DNA of 64,000 nt from Tenacibaculum gallaicum (GCF_003387615.1 NZ_QUNS01000001.1:846241-910240), one strand, 5' to 3'. Positions 35,658 through 45,526 are shown, numbered from the stretch's first letter. The notes: generated from the letters alone by a model not told the origin. Translations and numbers: made by a program.

Positions 35658-36451
35658 AAATCTAAGAAGCTAATTTTACTGTTTTCATAGTCTTTAAGCA
35701 TAGTTTCTAAAACACTTGTATCTTTATTGATATAAAATGTATTATCAGTCAGCTCATGATTATTAGAATTAAGAAGGTTTTGTTGTAATAAAATACTTTT
35801 AACTTGTTTAGCAACAGCTTCACCAGAATCTATGATTTTTATTTTGTCTCCAGTTATTTTTTGTATTTGAGGGAGTAGGTAAGGGTAATGTGTGCATCCT
35901 AAAACAATATAATCACACTTTTGTTCAAGCATAGGTTTTATATACTTTTTTAATAAAAAAGTCATTTCTTCGGAGTGAATCTTACCATTTTCTATTAGTT
36001 CAACTAAACCTTCTCCAACTTGTTCTATGATGTTGATTTCATCGTTTAAGCTAGAAGTAGTTTTTTCAAACAAAATACTATTTAAAGTACCCTTTGTTGC
36101 AAGTATGCCAATTGTGCCTGTTTTGGTATTTAATGATGCTGGTTTAATAGCTGGCTCTATTCCAATAAAAGAAATATTATAGTTACGTCTTAAATATTGA
36201 ATAGCGTTAGTAGTAGCTGTATTACAAGCAACAACAATGACTTTAGCTCCATTATTAATTAAAAACTCTGTGTTTTTAATTGATAAATCAACTATTTCTT
36301 GTGTTGGTTTTTGACCATATGGGGCATTCTTACTATCAGATAAATAAATAGTATTTTCTTTTGGTAATAGTTGATGAATTTCTTTCCAAATAGAAGTACC
36401 ACCAATACCAGAATCAAATATACCAATAGGTTGTTGTGCAATAGTTTTCAT
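35654..36451 (-). CDS. murI: Glutamate racemase
   Basis: A 265-residue cofactor-free racemase making D-glutamate for peptidoglycan. It has the N-terminal GIFDSGIGGTSIW, and both catalytic cysteines C76 (VVACNTATT) and C186 (LGCTHYPYL). The 3' end overlaps the convergent PorP/SprF gene by 4 bases. It follows the ompH genes, from which a perfect hairpin terminator separates it; the bamA-ompH-ompH-murI order is usual for Bacteroidota. Confidence 0.95.
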   Translation of the reverse strand: MKTIAQQPIGIFDSGIGGTSIWKEIHQLLPKENTIYLSDSKNAPYGQKPTQEIVDLSIKNTEFLINNGAKVIVVACNTATTNAIQYLRRNYNISFIGIEPAIKPASLNTKTGTIGILATKGTLNSILFEKTTSSLNDEINIIEQVGEGLVELIENGKIHSEEMTFLLKKYIKPMLEQKCDYIVLGCTHYPYLLPQIQKITGDKIKIIDSGEAVAKQVKSILLQQNLLNSNNHELTDNTFYINKDTSVLETMLKDYENSKISFLDF

Positions 36452-36468
36452 ACGTTATAACAAAAATA

Positions 36469-36498
36469 AAAATCCTGCTGTTTAAACAGCAGGATTTT
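36469..36498 (-). terminator. Perfect 30-bp palindromic terminator after ompH
   Basis: AAAATCCTGCTGTTT joined to its exact complement makes a perfect palindrome, ending in T's on both strands. It terminates the bamA-ompH run. Confidence 0.8.
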
Positions 36499-36519
36499 AT
36501 AAAATATATGTATTCTTTT

Positions 36520-37029
36520 TTAGAACCCTAATTTAGCTCTTACTGCATCGTAAATATTTTCTCCTTTGTCATAAACGATTAAACCTTTACCTGGAGCAGC
36601 ATCAAAAACATAGATAATTCCTTTTTCAGCAGCAACGGCTTTAATAGCATCTTCAGCTTTCTTTAAAATAGGAATAGTTTTTTCTTGATATTTTTTCTGC
36701 ATATCTTTACCAGCAGCTTGTTCAGCTTGAGCTATTCTTTGTCTTTCTTGTTGAACTTCAATAGCTCTTTTTTGATTTACTTCTTGTGTTTGACTTTTAC
36801 CTTCAGCTTCATATTTTTTCATTTTAGCCTCTAGCTTTTTATACATTGTCTCAATGTCGTCACGGTATGTTTTGTTCAGTTTTTCTAATTCTGATTTCAT
36901 AGCTTTTGTAGCAGGCATTTCAGCTAATAATTTATCAGTGTTAATATGTGCAGTTTTTTGTGCATTTGCCACACCACCTAATCCAATCGTAAAAATTGCA
37001 ACTAATAATAACGTTTTTAAATGTTTCAT
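36520..37029 (-). CDS. OmpH/Skp-family periplasmic chaperone
   Basis: A 169-residue exported chaperone. A signal peptide (..GGVANAQ, residue 23) is followed by the OmpH/Skp pattern: KTAHINTDKLLAEMPATKAM, then a long charged coiled coil (about 40-120), then AAEKGIIYVFDAAPGKGLIVY. Such trimers hold unfolded outer-membrane proteins for the Bam complex. It is the second of two Skp-like genes after bamA, a duplication common in Bacteroidota. Confidence 0.9.
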   Translation of the reverse strand: MKHLKTLLLVAIFTIGLGGVANAQKTAHINTDKLLAEMPATKAMKSELEKLNKTYRDDIETMYKKLEAKMKKYEAEGKSQTQEVNQKRAIEVQQERQRIAQAEQAAGKDMQKKYQEKTIPILKKAEDAIKAVAAEKGIIYVFDAAPGKGLIVYDKGENIYDAVRAKLGF

Positions 37030-37065
37030 CTTTGTTTAATTTAATTAATCTATTTTATTCTTGAT

Positions 37066-37869
37066 TTATTTGTTCTCTTTTGTTTCTTCTCCTTTTTTCT
37101 TTCTAGCCTCTTCTTGAGCTTTTATTAAGGCTTTTCTTTTTTCTTGTAAAAGCTTTCTTTTATCAGCTCTTTCTTTTAAACGCTGTTTTCTTTTTTCTTC
37201 AATTTGCTTAATCTTAGCAAGCCTATCAGCTTCCTTTTTCTTTTTTAATTCAGTTCTTTTAGCTATTTTTTCTTTTTGTTCATCACTTAAATTATCGTTT
37301 TTAAGTAATGACTTTTTAGCTTCAATTTTATCTTTTTTAGCTTGTCTTCTTTGGTCGATATTAATCATTTGTACAACAAGGTCGCTAATATCGTGTTTTT
37401 TGTTTGAATATAGCATAACTAAATCGCCAGATTTGTCGAAAACAAAATCGTACTTTTTTCTAGATGCAATTGTTTGTACAGCGTTGTATACTTGGTCTTG
37501 TACAGGTTTTACTAATCGCTTTCTTAAGTTATACATATCACCATTTGGTCCAAAATATAAAGACTCTAACCTTCGTAAAGATTCTTGTTTTATACTAATA
37601 TCTTCTTCACGTTCTTCGATTAAATCCTTAGTCAAAATGGCTTTTTCGTTAGTCAAATCTGTTTTTAAAACTTCAATAGCACGAGCTTCTTTGTCTAATT
37701 TAGTTTTCCATTTTTCAACTTTGGCATCTAAGGAGTTTTGTGCTTCTAAGTATGCAGGGATACTTTGAAGAATGTACTCCATATCAATATAAGCGATACG
37801 TTGATTTCTTTGTGCAACGGTTATACTTGTTATGAGTAAAAGAACGATTAATAAAATATTTTTTTTCAT
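37066..37869 (-). CDS. OmpH/Skp-family chaperone with long basic coiled-coil tail
   Basis: The ATG at 37869 is chosen because MKKNILLIVLLLITSITVAQ is a clean signal peptide; an upstream in-frame ATG at 37902 would put 11 residues ahead of it. The mature 248 residues begin QRIAYIDMEYILQSIPAYL, the OmpH core, with KYDFVFDKSGDLVMLYSNKKHDIS at its end. An added tail of about 90 residues is very rich in Lys, Glu and Arg and is predicted helical. It lies directly after bamA and should chaperone its clients. Confidence 0.9.
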   Translation of the reverse strand: MKKNILLIVLLLITSITVAQRNQRIAYIDMEYILQSIPAYLEAQNSLDAKVEKWKTKLDKEARAIEVLKTDLTNEKAILTKDLIEEREEDISIKQESLRRLESLYFGPNGDMYNLRKRLVKPVQDQVYNAVQTIASRKKYDFVFDKSGDLVMLYSNKKHDISDLVVQMINIDQRRQAKKDKIEAKKSLLKNDNLSDEQKEKIAKRTELKKKKEADRLAKIKQIEEKRKQRLKERADKRKLLQEKRKALIKAQEEARKKKGEETKENK

Positions 37870-37930
37870 CTTGTATAATGTGTTTAGAAAAAACCGTGCC
37901 AAAACCTAGACGCATTATAAATGCATGATT

Positions 37931-40474
37931 TTAGAACTGTCTTCCAATTATAAAATGCGTTTGCCAACCTGATTTTTCAGTTAAACCTGGTAAGGAATCG
38001 AAACCATGTGCGAAATCGATACCTAATAATCCAAATGCAGGCATAAATATACGAACACCTACTCCAGCTGAACGTTTTAATTTAAACGGATTAAACTCGC
38101 TAAAATTGTCATAAGAGTTACCTGCCTCTAAAAACCCTACTGTGTAAATAGATGCAGATGGTTTATCTGTAATGGAGTAACGTAGTTCTAATTGAAATTT
38201 GTTGTAAATAGCCCCACCATCAAGAGAAGAAATACGATTATTCTCATAACCTCTCAAACCTATTGTTTCACGTCCATCTAATTGTCCTTGAGCAATACCA
38301 TCTCCTCCAACAAAATACCTTTCAACAGGAGTTAACCCTAATTCATCATTATAAGAACCTAAGTAACCCATCTCAAAATTAGACATTAATACTAATTTAT
38401 TAGCTAGAGATGTGTACCATTTACCTTTTGCAGAGATTTTGTAATATTCTAGCCATTTGTACTTATCAGCTAAGTAAGCTTGACGCTCATCGGGTGTTGG
38501 ATTTGTGGGTTCTGTATAATCTTTTCCGTTAACTAGTGAATAAGGGAAAGTAGCTTTAGCTTTTATTGTAAACTCAGAACCGTACGTAGGGAAAATTAAA
38601 CTAGGACCAGCAGAGTTACGACTTAACGCAAATGTATAAGCTAAGTTGTTTAAATCTCCTTGACTAAGAATATTATTAGAAGAACCTACTCGGTATCCAT
38701 AATTTTGTAGTTCAATTCTTTGATAACTTATGTTTTGAGAAAGTGTAAAGTAGTCATCAGGCCACTTTAAACGCTTTCCTAGTCCAATAGAGGCACCAAT
38801 AATACTTAAGCTCTCTTTTTTATTTACCTTGTAGGTTGTGTAATCAAAACGATACTGATTTGATAAGTATACAGAGAAAGATAGTGATTGTGGTGTTTTA
38901 CCTCCTAACCATGGTTCTGTAAAAGAGAAACTATAAGTGTTATATGTTCTACTGGCTTGTAAACGCAGAGATAGCTTTTGTCCGTCTCCCATAGGAAGTG
39001 GTTTGTAGGCTTCTTTGTTGAAAATATTTCTAACAGAGAAATTATTAAAAGATAAACCTAGAGTACCAATGAAAGAACCTCCACCATAACCACCTTGTAG
39101 TTCAATTTGACTTCCTCCTTTTTCAACAACAGAAAAATCAATATCTGCTGTTTTATTTTGATAATTAGGCTTAACATCAGGAGTTACATTGGTATCAAAG
39201 AAACCTAATTGTCCTATTTCACGAATAGATCGAATAATGTTTTGACGACTAAATAAATCTCCAGGCTTAACACGTAATTCTCTATAGATTACATGGTCGT
39301 TTGTTTTGTCGTTTCCACTAACTGTAACTTTCTTTATAGTTGCAGGTTCATCTTCTCTGATACGAACTTCAACAGTAATAGAGTCATTTTTTACTTTTGT
39401 TTCTACAGCATTTATTTGAGAAAATAAGAAACCATTATTATGATATAATGTTTGAATGTCTTGAGAGTTAGGAGTACCATCACCAGAAATTCTTTCTTTT
39501 AAAACTTTTCCGTTATAAATATCTCCTTTGTCAATTCGTAAGATGTTACTTAAGAATTCATCTGTATATTCTTTGTTTCCAATAAAAACTATTTCATCAA
39601 AACGGTATTGACGACCTTCTTCAACCTCTATTTCAAGGTTTATGGTGTTGTCATCATTCCAAACAACATTGTCAGATAAAATTCTAGCATCACGGTATCC
39701 GTTTTCGCTATATTTTTCAAGAATACTTTTTAAGTCCTCTTTATAATCATCTAGAATATACTTTGAAGCCTTCCAAAAACGACCAAAAACCTTACGCTTA
39801 GTGTTTTTCATGGCACCTCGTAAAGAAGCATCAGACATAGCTTTGTTACCGGTAAAGTTAATGTCTTTAATTTTTATACGATTACCTCTGTCAATAAAAA
39901 TAGCCATACTAACGGTATTAACATCAGTAGTGTCTTTTTTTGTGTCTAATGTTACTTTTGTTTTTAAGAAACCTTTATCAGTATATTTCTTTTTAATAAA
40001 GTTACGTGTAGTTACAATAAGGTTGTCTGTAACCATGGCCCCTTTTTTTAATTCAGTTTCTTTTTTTATCTCTTTAATTTGTGATTTTTTTACTCCAGAA
40101 ATAGTAACATTAGTTAATTGAGGTAATTCAGTTACATCAAATTGTAGGTATACAGTTTCACCATCACGTTTAGATAAATATACATCTACTTCACTAAACT
40201 GTTTACTTTCGTATAGTTTTTTAATAGCACTTGTAAGTTTGTCTCCAGGTAACTTAATTGGTTGTCCATCAACTAAACCAGTATATATTCTTACCGTTTG
40301 TTCGCTAAATTTTTGTAAGCCAGTTACAGTTATACCTCCAAGAAAGTATTCTTTTCCTTTTTCGTAGGAAATAATATTTGTGACAGTACTGTCTTTAGGA
40401 GTTGTGTCTTGTGCTTGAGTACTCACCGTAAATAAGGTGATAAAAAATACTAGTAAATACGAATATTTATTCAT
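37931..40474 (-). CDS. bamA: Outer-membrane assembly protein BamA
   Basis: An 847-residue Omp85 protein, essential for folding outer-membrane barrels. The start at 40474 gives the signal peptide MNKYSYLLVFFITLFTVSTQ; it overlaps the uppS end by eight bases, suggesting coupling. Five POTRA domains follow (for example ITVTGLQKFSEQTVRIYTG and VFIGNKEYTDEFLSNILR), then a 16-strand barrel with the loop 6 motif VERYFVGGDGIAQGQ...LRGY and a C-terminal Phe (HFIIGRQF). In Porphyromonas the same porG-uppS-bamA-ompH-ompH order is found. Confidence 0.95.
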   Translation of the reverse strand: MNKYSYLLVFFITLFTVSTQAQDTTPKDSTVTNIISYEKGKEYFLGGITVTGLQKFSEQTVRIYTGLVDGQPIKLPGDKLTSAIKKLYESKQFSEVDVYLSKRDGETVYLQFDVTELPQLTNVTISGVKKSQIKEIKKETELKKGAMVTDNLIVTTRNFIKKKYTDKGFLKTKVTLDTKKDTTDVNTVSMAIFIDRGNRIKIKDINFTGNKAMSDASLRGAMKNTKRKVFGRFWKASKYILDDYKEDLKSILEKYSENGYRDARILSDNVVWNDDNTINLEIEVEEGRQYRFDEIVFIGNKEYTDEFLSNILRIDKGDIYNGKVLKERISGDGTPNSQDIQTLYHNNGFLFSQINAVETKVKNDSITVEVRIREDEPATIKKVTVSGNDKTNDHVIYRELRVKPGDLFSRQNIIRSIREIGQLGFFDTNVTPDVKPNYQNKTADIDFSVVEKGGSQIELQGGYGGGSFIGTLGLSFNNFSVRNIFNKEAYKPLPMGDGQKLSLRLQASRTYNTYSFSFTEPWLGGKTPQSLSFSVYLSNQYRFDYTTYKVNKKESLSIIGASIGLGKRLKWPDDYFTLSQNISYQRIELQNYGYRVGSSNNILSQGDLNNLAYTFALSRNSAGPSLIFPTYGSEFTIKAKATFPYSLVNGKDYTEPTNPTPDERQAYLADKYKWLEYYKISAKGKWYTSLANKLVLMSNFEMGYLGSYNDELGLTPVERYFVGGDGIAQGQLDGRETIGLRGYENNRISSLDGGAIYNKFQLELRYSITDKPSASIYTVGFLEAGNSYDNFSEFNPFKLKRSAGVGVRIFMPAFGLLGIDFAHGFDSLPGLTEKSGWQTHFIIGRQF

Positions 40475-41219
40475 TGGTTTCAATCTGTTCGCTGGTTTTT
40501 CCAAATCTTCTTTCTCTGTTTTGATAATCAATTATTGCATCGTAAAGATGTTCTTTTCTGTAGTCAGGCCATAATACATCTGTAAAATACAACTCAGCAT
40601 ATGCCATTTGCCAAAGTAAATAATTGCTTATTCTTTGTTCCCCACTTGTACGTATCATTAAATCAACGTCGGGCAAATTAAACGTATATAAATGATTATT
40701 TATAATTTTCTCGTTAATTTTTTCAATTTCTATCTCGTTATTAACAACTTTTTTTGAAATGTTTTTGATTGCATTAACAATTTCTTCTCTTGAACCGTAG
40801 CTTAAAGCAAAGGTTAAAGTGATTTTAGTGTTGTTTTTAGTTGCATCAATAACTTTGTTCAACACTTTTTGGGCATTACTTGGCAAATTTACTAAGTTAC
40901 CAATAGCATTGACCTTTACATTTTTACGTTGAAATTCGGGGAGTTCTTTTTTAAGGGTGGTTACTAGTAAGCTCATTAAAGCATCTACTTCTAACTTTGG
41001 ACGGTTCCAGTTTTCGGTAGAAAAAGCATATAAGGTTAAAAATTTTACGCCTAGTTCAGAAGCTGTGTCTGCTGTTTCTCTTATGGCTGTTAAAGCATTT
41101 CTATGCCCAAAAACACGCTGCATTCCTTTACCTTTTGCCCATCTACCATTACCATCCATAATAATAGCAATGTGGTTTGGTACGTTTTGTAAATCAATGC
41201 GCTGTAGTTTTTCTTCCAT
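40467..41219 (-). CDS. uppS: Isoprenyl transferase (undecaprenyl diphosphate synthase)
   Basis: A 250-residue cis-prenyl transferase making the C55 lipid carrier for peptidoglycan and other surface polymers. It has IAIIMDGNGRWAKGKGMQRV with the catalytic Asp, GHRNALTAI, YAFSTENWNRP, and the C-terminal region DLMIRTSGEQRISNYLLWQ plus AELYFTDVLWPDY. Length and motifs are standard. It lies between porG (3 bases apart) and bamA (8-base overlap). Confidence 0.96.
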   Translation of the reverse strand: MEEKLQRIDLQNVPNHIAIIMDGNGRWAKGKGMQRVFGHRNALTAIRETADTASELGVKFLTLYAFSTENWNRPKLEVDALMSLLVTTLKKELPEFQRKNVKVNAIGNLVNLPSNAQKVLNKVIDATKNNTKITLTFALSYGSREEIVNAIKNISKKVVNNEIEIEKINEKIINNHLYTFNLPDVDLMIRTSGEQRISNYLLWQMAYAELYFTDVLWPDYRKEHLYDAIIDYQNRERRFGKTSEQIETNE

Positions 41220-41222
41220 AGT

Positions 41223-41903
41223 TTATTCTGCTATTCCACCAAAACAAGGTGGTCTTCCAAAGGTATACACAATGGAAACCCCTGAGAATACATACCAGTC
41301 GTTTCCGTTACCTCCAAAGTCTAATGAGTTTATTTTGTCTGTTGTAAAGTCTATATCGTCAACAAATGTAAATCGCACACCTGTTTCAAATGCAATAGCT
41401 AAATTATCTGCTAATCTTCCTTTAAGTCCTATACCTACGGGTATGGTATAAGAAAATTTGTTTTTTAAAAGTATTGTATTACTAGAAGAGGTTGGTTCAG
41501 GGCTTTTGTAATTAAAAGCGGCAACTTCAGCTAAAATATAAGGCGTAAATGTAGTGCTGTAATTATTAATATTATAATCAAAGAAATTAAATTCTACCCC
41601 AGCAGCAAATTCATGTATGGTGTTAGAAAAGCTTGTTCCTCTGTTTTGACGAAAAGTATTATCAGCATCTCTGTCATTACCAGATACAGGTATATATGTG
41701 TAAGTTCCTCTTAAAGCAATTCTAGGATTTAGGTTGTATTTATATACAAGCCCACCTGAAAACTCGTTAGGATATATGTAGTTTGTGCTACCTATGTCAC
41801 CAACATAGTTAGAGCCACCGGCAAAGAAACCAATTTCGTGTGTTTGTGATTGTAATGGTGTTACTACACAAGCCAATAATATTAATAAAATAAGTCCTCT
41901 CAT
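41223..41903 (-). CDS. porG: PorG-like T9SS outer-membrane protein (DUF6089)
   Basis: A 226-residue beta-barrel protein. A signal peptide (..VVTPLQSQ, residue 20) is followed by HEIGFFAGGSNYVGDIGSTN, the start typical of DUF6089 proteins, and barrel strands to RPPCFGGIAE. PorG of Porphyromonas gingivalis, a DUF6089 protein that associates with the PorK-PorN ring of the T9SS, sits in the same place directly before uppS-bamA-ompH. Gene order plus family supports the name; function in this organism is inferred. Confidence 0.82.
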   Translation of the reverse strand: MRGLILLILLACVVTPLQSQTHEIGFFAGGSNYVGDIGSTNYIYPNEFSGGLVYKYNLNPRIALRGTYTYIPVSGNDRDADNTFRQNRGTSFSNTIHEFAAGVEFNFFDYNINNYSTTFTPYILAEVAAFNYKSPEPTSSSNTILLKNKFSYTIPVGIGLKGRLADNLAIAFETGVRFTFVDDIDFTTDKINSLDFGGNGNDWYVFSGVSIVYTFGRPPCFGGIAE

Positions 41904-42007
41904 TGTAAAATAGCGTGCAAATATAGGGAATTGAATTTGCTTTAAAAAGTTAATAATCCGTCTTTTTGATTAACTTTTTTTTTACGGTTTTATTGTAATT
42001 ACTATCA

Positions 42008-42904
42008 TTATAACGATTCATTTCGTATATCTTCTCCCCATAAAAGTTTTCCTCGCAAGGTATTTAAATAAGATTGATTTTTGGGTAAAATACTTTTTAT
42101 GGTAAATGGCGCTTTCTGTATTTTGATCTCAGTTCCTAAGGGAACAGTGGTAATACGTGAGTCTAGAGATATTAAAAAATCTTTTTCTCTAGCACTAACT
42201 TCCAAAAGAATATTTGTATCATCAGGAATTACCATTGGCCGTGCATTTAAATTGTGTGGTGCAATAGGAGTAATAACAAAACTCTTTGAATCTGGTAAAA
42301 TTACGGGGCCGTCACAACTAAGTGAATACCCTGTAGATCCCGTTGGTGTTGCTATAATTAGCCCATCAGCCCAATAATTAGTTAAATATTCGGTATTTAA
42401 TGAGGTTTTAATGCCAATCATAGAGGTTGTATTCCTTCGGGCAATGGTAACTTCATTAAGTGCAAAGTTAAGTTCAGAAAAACCTTCTGTAGCAGGAGAT
42501 GTTTTTATTTGTAATAAAGATCGTTCTTGAAGTGTATATTCTTTTTTTAACATTAAATTAATTGCCTCTTCAATTTGATCTTTTTGAATTGTAGCTAAAA
42601 AACCTAAGCGTCCAGTGTTTATTCCCATTATAGGAATATCTAAATTTCGAATATAGGTCACAGCTCTTAAAATAGTACCATCTCCACCTATGGTAAACAT
42701 CACATCAAAGGTGTCTGATAAATCATTAAAATGTGCGTAGGTAGGGTATTTTTTATTTAATGAATTATTTTCAACAAATAAATTATAGAATTGTTGTTCA
42801 AAAAAAACAACAATATTATTTTTTTCTAAAACAGTTAAAAGAATTTTTACTTCTCTTTCTGCTAGTGTAGTATAAGCTTGTCCGTAAATAGCGACTTTTT
42901 TCAC
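42008..42904 (-). CDS. nadK: NAD kinase
   Basis: A 298-residue cytosolic kinase that phosphorylates NAD to NADP. It has the diagnostic GGDGTILRAV (Asp is the catalytic base), GINTGRLGFLA, the NE-x-x-I/L region ALNEVTIAR, and GLIIATPTGSTGYSLSCDGP. Length is normal. It follows the CBS-domain gene by 31 bases, probably in one transcript. Confidence 0.96.
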   Translation of the reverse strand: MKKVAIYGQAYTTLAEREVKILLTVLEKNNIVVFFEQQFYNLFVENNSLNKKYPTYAHFNDLSDTFDVMFTIGGDGTILRAVTYIRNLDIPIMGINTGRLGFLATIQKDQIEEAINLMLKKEYTLQERSLLQIKTSPATEGFSELNFALNEVTIARRNTTSMIGIKTSLNTEYLTNYWADGLIIATPTGSTGYSLSCDGPVILPDSKSFVITPIAPHNLNARPMVIPDDTNILLEVSAREKDFLISLDSRITTVPLGTEIKIQKAPFTIKSILPKNQSYLNTLRGKLLWGEDIRNESL

Positions 42905-42935
42905 TTTTGAAATGTTTGTTTGGTTATTGAAAAAA

Positions 42936-43595
42936 TTACATATCTAAGTACTTCCTTAAATAGGCGGCTCTATCTTTAAGTTCTTCTAAATAAAAATCAT
43001 CTTCATGTTGCGTAATAACGTTGTAACCGTATCTACGAAATGTTTGAATGATTTCATTTATTTCTTCAGAAACAATTTTGAGTGTAACCTCAACGCTATT
43101 TATGTTTTCAGAAGAAATATATGCGCCTAGTAATTTGCCATTACTAGCCTCAACTATTTGCGCTACTTGCCCCATAGAATAATCTGTTTTATTCTTGTCA
43201 ATAATTAAAGTATCACTTTCATTATGTAAAAAAGGACTATTAGCAAAAGCGTCTAAAATATCACTCAATTCATAATAGCCTACATAATGTAGGTTTTTAT
43301 CGATAACAGGAATTAAATTTGAGTCGTTATCAGCAAATAAGGCAATTAAATCGAGTAGTGTAGCATTTTCATTTGTGTAAAAATGATCTAATAAGTAAGA
43401 GTACTCTCTAAGTATACGTTTTTTGTTTTCAATAGTCTGAATATCACTTTCAGGTAAACAACCTACTAATCTGTTGTTTTCAACAATAGGAATATGAGTT
43501 ATAGGCAAATCGTTACACAGCTTTTGGGCACTTTTTACAGTGCTGTTTAGCGTGAGAGCTTTAATTTCTTTTAATATAAAATCGTTGATTTTCAT
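42936..43595 (-). CDS. CBS-domain protein
   Basis: A 219-residue cytosolic protein with two CBS motifs. One spans about residues 10-60 (KSAQKLCNDLPITHIPIVEN-like start, LVGCLPESDIQTI), the other about 75-130 (NDSNLIPVIDKNLHYVGYYELSDIL). The final 80 residues form an ACT-like fold with VEASNGKLLGAYISSENINS and IIQTFRRYGYNVI. CBS pairs often bind adenine nucleotides, which would suit the adjacent NAD kinase. The function is unproven. It is divergent from pdxJ with about 60 bases between. Confidence 0.8.
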   Translation of the reverse strand: MKINDFILKEIKALTLNSTVKSAQKLCNDLPITHIPIVENNRLVGCLPESDIQTIENKKRILREYSYLLDHFYTNENATLLDLIALFADNDSNLIPVIDKNLHYVGYYELSDILDAFANSPFLHNESDTLIIDKNKTDYSMGQVAQIVEASNGKLLGAYISSENINSVEVTLKIVSEEINEIIQTFRRYGYNVITQHEDDFYLEELKDRAAYLRKYLDM

Positions 43596-43629
43596 TACTA
43601 CGAATATAGTTTAAAATGTTGGAATGCGT

Positions 43630-43637
43630 TACCTTTG
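43630..43637 (+). promoter_or_regulatory. -7 box of pdxJ
   Basis: TACCTTTG matches TAnnTTTG exactly, 17 bases before the pdxJ ATG. Confidence 0.55.
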
Positions 43638-43654
43638 TAGTCTAATTTTACAAC

Positions 43655-44368
43655 ATGACAAAGTTAAGTGTTAATATTAATAAAATAGCTACACTTCGTA
43701 ATTCTAGAGGTGGAAACGTGCCTAATTTACTAAAAGTAGCAACCGATATACAAGATTTTGGAGCGGAAGGAATTACCATCCATCCAAGACCAGATGAACG
43801 TCATATTCGTTACCAAGATGCTTATGATTTAAAATCTATTGTAACGACTGAATACAATATTGAAGGTAACCCTATTGATAAGTTTAAACAAATGGTGTTA
43901 GAAATTAAGCCAACGCAAGTAACATTGGTTCCTGATAGTGTAGATCAGCTTACTTCAAATGCAGGTTGGGATACCATAACACACCAGTCGTATTTGCAAG
44001 AAGTGATTGCTGAATTTAAAAATGCAGGAATTAGAACGTCAATTTTTATTGATACTGATTTAAAGCTGATAGAAGCTGCTGCAAAAACAGGAGCTGACCG
44101 AGTTGAGTTGTATACTGAGGAGTTTGCTACGCAGTACGAAAAAGGGAACAAAGAAGCAGTAAAGCCGTACGTAGAGGCTGCTGTTTTAGCAAATGAAGTT
44201 GGTTTAGGAGTTAACGCTGGTCATGATTTAAGTTTAGATAATATTCAATTTTTTAAACAAAACATTCCTCATTTGGCTGAAGTGTCAATAGGGCATGCGT
44301 TAATATCAGAAAGTTTGTATTTGGGCTTAGAAAATGTTGTGAATATGTATTTACATCGTTTACAATAA
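43655..44368 (+). CDS. pdxJ: Pyridoxine 5'-phosphate synthase
   Basis: A 237-residue TIM-barrel enzyme joining 3-amino-2-oxopropyl phosphate with deoxyxylulose 5-phosphate to make pyridoxine 5'-phosphate. It has [40 protein letters not shown] with the catalytic Glu/His, and [13 protein letters not shown] plus [12 protein letters not shown] near the end. It supplies the cofactor used, for example, by the racemases elsewhere in the window. The hydrolase gene starts two bases later. Confidence 0.96.
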   Translation: MTKLSVNINKIATLRNSRGGNVPNLLKVATDIQDFGAEGITIHPRPDERHIRYQDAYDLKSIVTTEYNIEGNPIDKFKQMVLEIKPTQVTLVPDSVDQLTSNAGWDTITHQSYLQEVIAEFKNAGIRTSIFIDTDLKLIEAAAKTGADRVELYTEEFATQYEKGNKEAVKPYVEAAVLANEVGLGVNAGHDLSLDNIQFFKQNIPHLAEVSIGHALISESLYLGLENVVNMYLHRLQ

Positions 44369-44370
44369 TT

Positions 44371-45141
44371 ATGGAGGAAGTACTACATTCAAAAATAACT
44401 GGAGAAGGACAGCCGTTACTTATTTTACATGGGTATTTTGGTATGGGTGATAACTGGAAATCGCATGCTAATAAAATTGCTGAAGATGGTTTTGAAGTGC
44501 ATTTAATAGATCAACGTAATCACGGACGAAGCTTTCATGCAGATGCTTTTGATTACGAGCTGTTGGTTGGAGATTTGTATAATTATATTCAACACCATAA
44601 TCTTGAAAAAGTTGATTTGTTAGGACATTCCATGGGAGGAAAAACAGCAATGTTGTTTGCAACTGAGTACCCTGAATTGGTAAACAAATTAATTGTAGCT
44701 GATATTTCTCCAAGAATGTATCCACCCCATCATCACGAAATTTTAGCAGCGTTGAGCTCTGTAGATTTTTCGGTGCAAACGTCACGTAAGTTAGTCGATG
44801 AAAAACTGGCTGAGCTAATTCCAGAAAAAGGGATACGTCAATTTTTAGCAAAAAACGTTTATAGAAAAACAAAAGACGAATTGGCATTTCGGTTCAACTT
44901 AAAATCGTTAACAGAAAATAATAGTGAAGTAGGGGTAGCATTGCCGTCTTTTACAGTTTTTGAAGGTGAAACGTTGTTTTTACGCGGAGCAAATTCAGGC
45001 TATATCTCAAAAGAAGATGAGCCATTAATTCAAGCGCACTTTCCAAAAGCTGTGGTAAAAACTATAGCCAATGCTGGGCACTGGCTACATGCTGAAAATC
45101 CAAAGGATTTCTATGAAGAAGCTATAGTTTTTCTAAAGTAA
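44371..45141 (+). CDS. Alpha/beta-fold hydrolase (YbfF-like esterase)
   Basis: A 256-residue serine hydrolase. The nucleophile elbow is GHSMGGKTAM (Ser near residue 91), the oxyanion strand LLILHGYFGMGDNW, and the conserved DQRNHGRS. The catalytic His is in NAGHWLHAENP near the C-terminus. It resembles short-chain esterases such as YbfF. Co-transcribed with pdxJ; a shared task is not known. Confidence 0.9.
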   Translation: MEEVLHSKITGEGQPLLILHGYFGMGDNWKSHANKIAEDGFEVHLIDQRNHGRSFHADAFDYELLVGDLYNYIQHHNLEKVDLLGHSMGGKTAMLFATEYPELVNKLIVADISPRMYPPHHHEILAALSSVDFSVQTSRKLVDEKLAELIPEKGIRQFLAKNVYRKTKDELAFRFNLKSLTENNSEVGVALPSFTVFEGETLFLRGANSGYISKEDEPLIQAHFPKAVVKTIANAGHWLHAENPKDFYEEAIVFLK

Positions 45142-45151
45142 AATAAGTTAA

Positions 45152-45210
45152 AAGCGAGGAGGAATTTGTTAATCCCTAGTCCCTCGCTTAAAATACTCGC
45201 CCCCCGGCGA
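45152..45210. terminator. Terminator hairpins between the hydrolase and small HTH-like genes
   Basis: AAGCGAGG pairs with CCTCGCTT (45152-45190 region) and a second GC-rich hairpin TCGCC-CCCC-GGCGA follows at 45197-45210. The second is unusually GC-rich for this genome. Confidence 0.55.
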
Positions 45211-45224
45211 AAAACAAAAAATTA

Positions 45225-45482
45225 TTAAGGGAAATCTCTGTTTATTTTATTTATCAAATTAGTTATATTACTATCAGTTGTTTGTTGATCTTTTAAGTGA
45301 TTATAAAAAACTACTACAATAGCTTCTTCAATAGTTAAATTTTTTCTCTTACCCGAATATACTTTTTGTATAGTTTCTAAAGAAAAATCATGACCATTTT
45401 TACTCAGGTAGTTTTTTACCTTCTCGCGGTATTTTGGTGGTTTAATTTTTTCTAATTCTTTTCGTTGTGTAGCAGTTATCAT
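45225..45482 (-). CDS. Small HTH-like protein of unknown function
   Basis: An 85-residue, basic, cytosolic protein. The centre YLSKNGHDFSLETIQKVYSG reads like the helix-turn-helix of small regulators (turn around NGHDFS, recognition helix LETIQKVYSG), but I cannot assign a family. It is divergent from a phage-repressor-like gene with 146 bases between the starts, which hold palindromes. The two may form a regulatory pair, possibly a phage relic. Confidence in coding is good; in function low. Confidence 0.6.
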   Translation of the reverse strand: MITATQRKELEKIKPPKYREKVKNYLSKNGHDFSLETIQKVYSGKRKNLTIEEAIVVVFYNHLKDQQTTDSNITNLINKINRDFP

Positions 45483-45526
45483 AAAAACTCAAGTTGTTTT
45501 TTAGAAGGTGATAGCACTTTTTAATT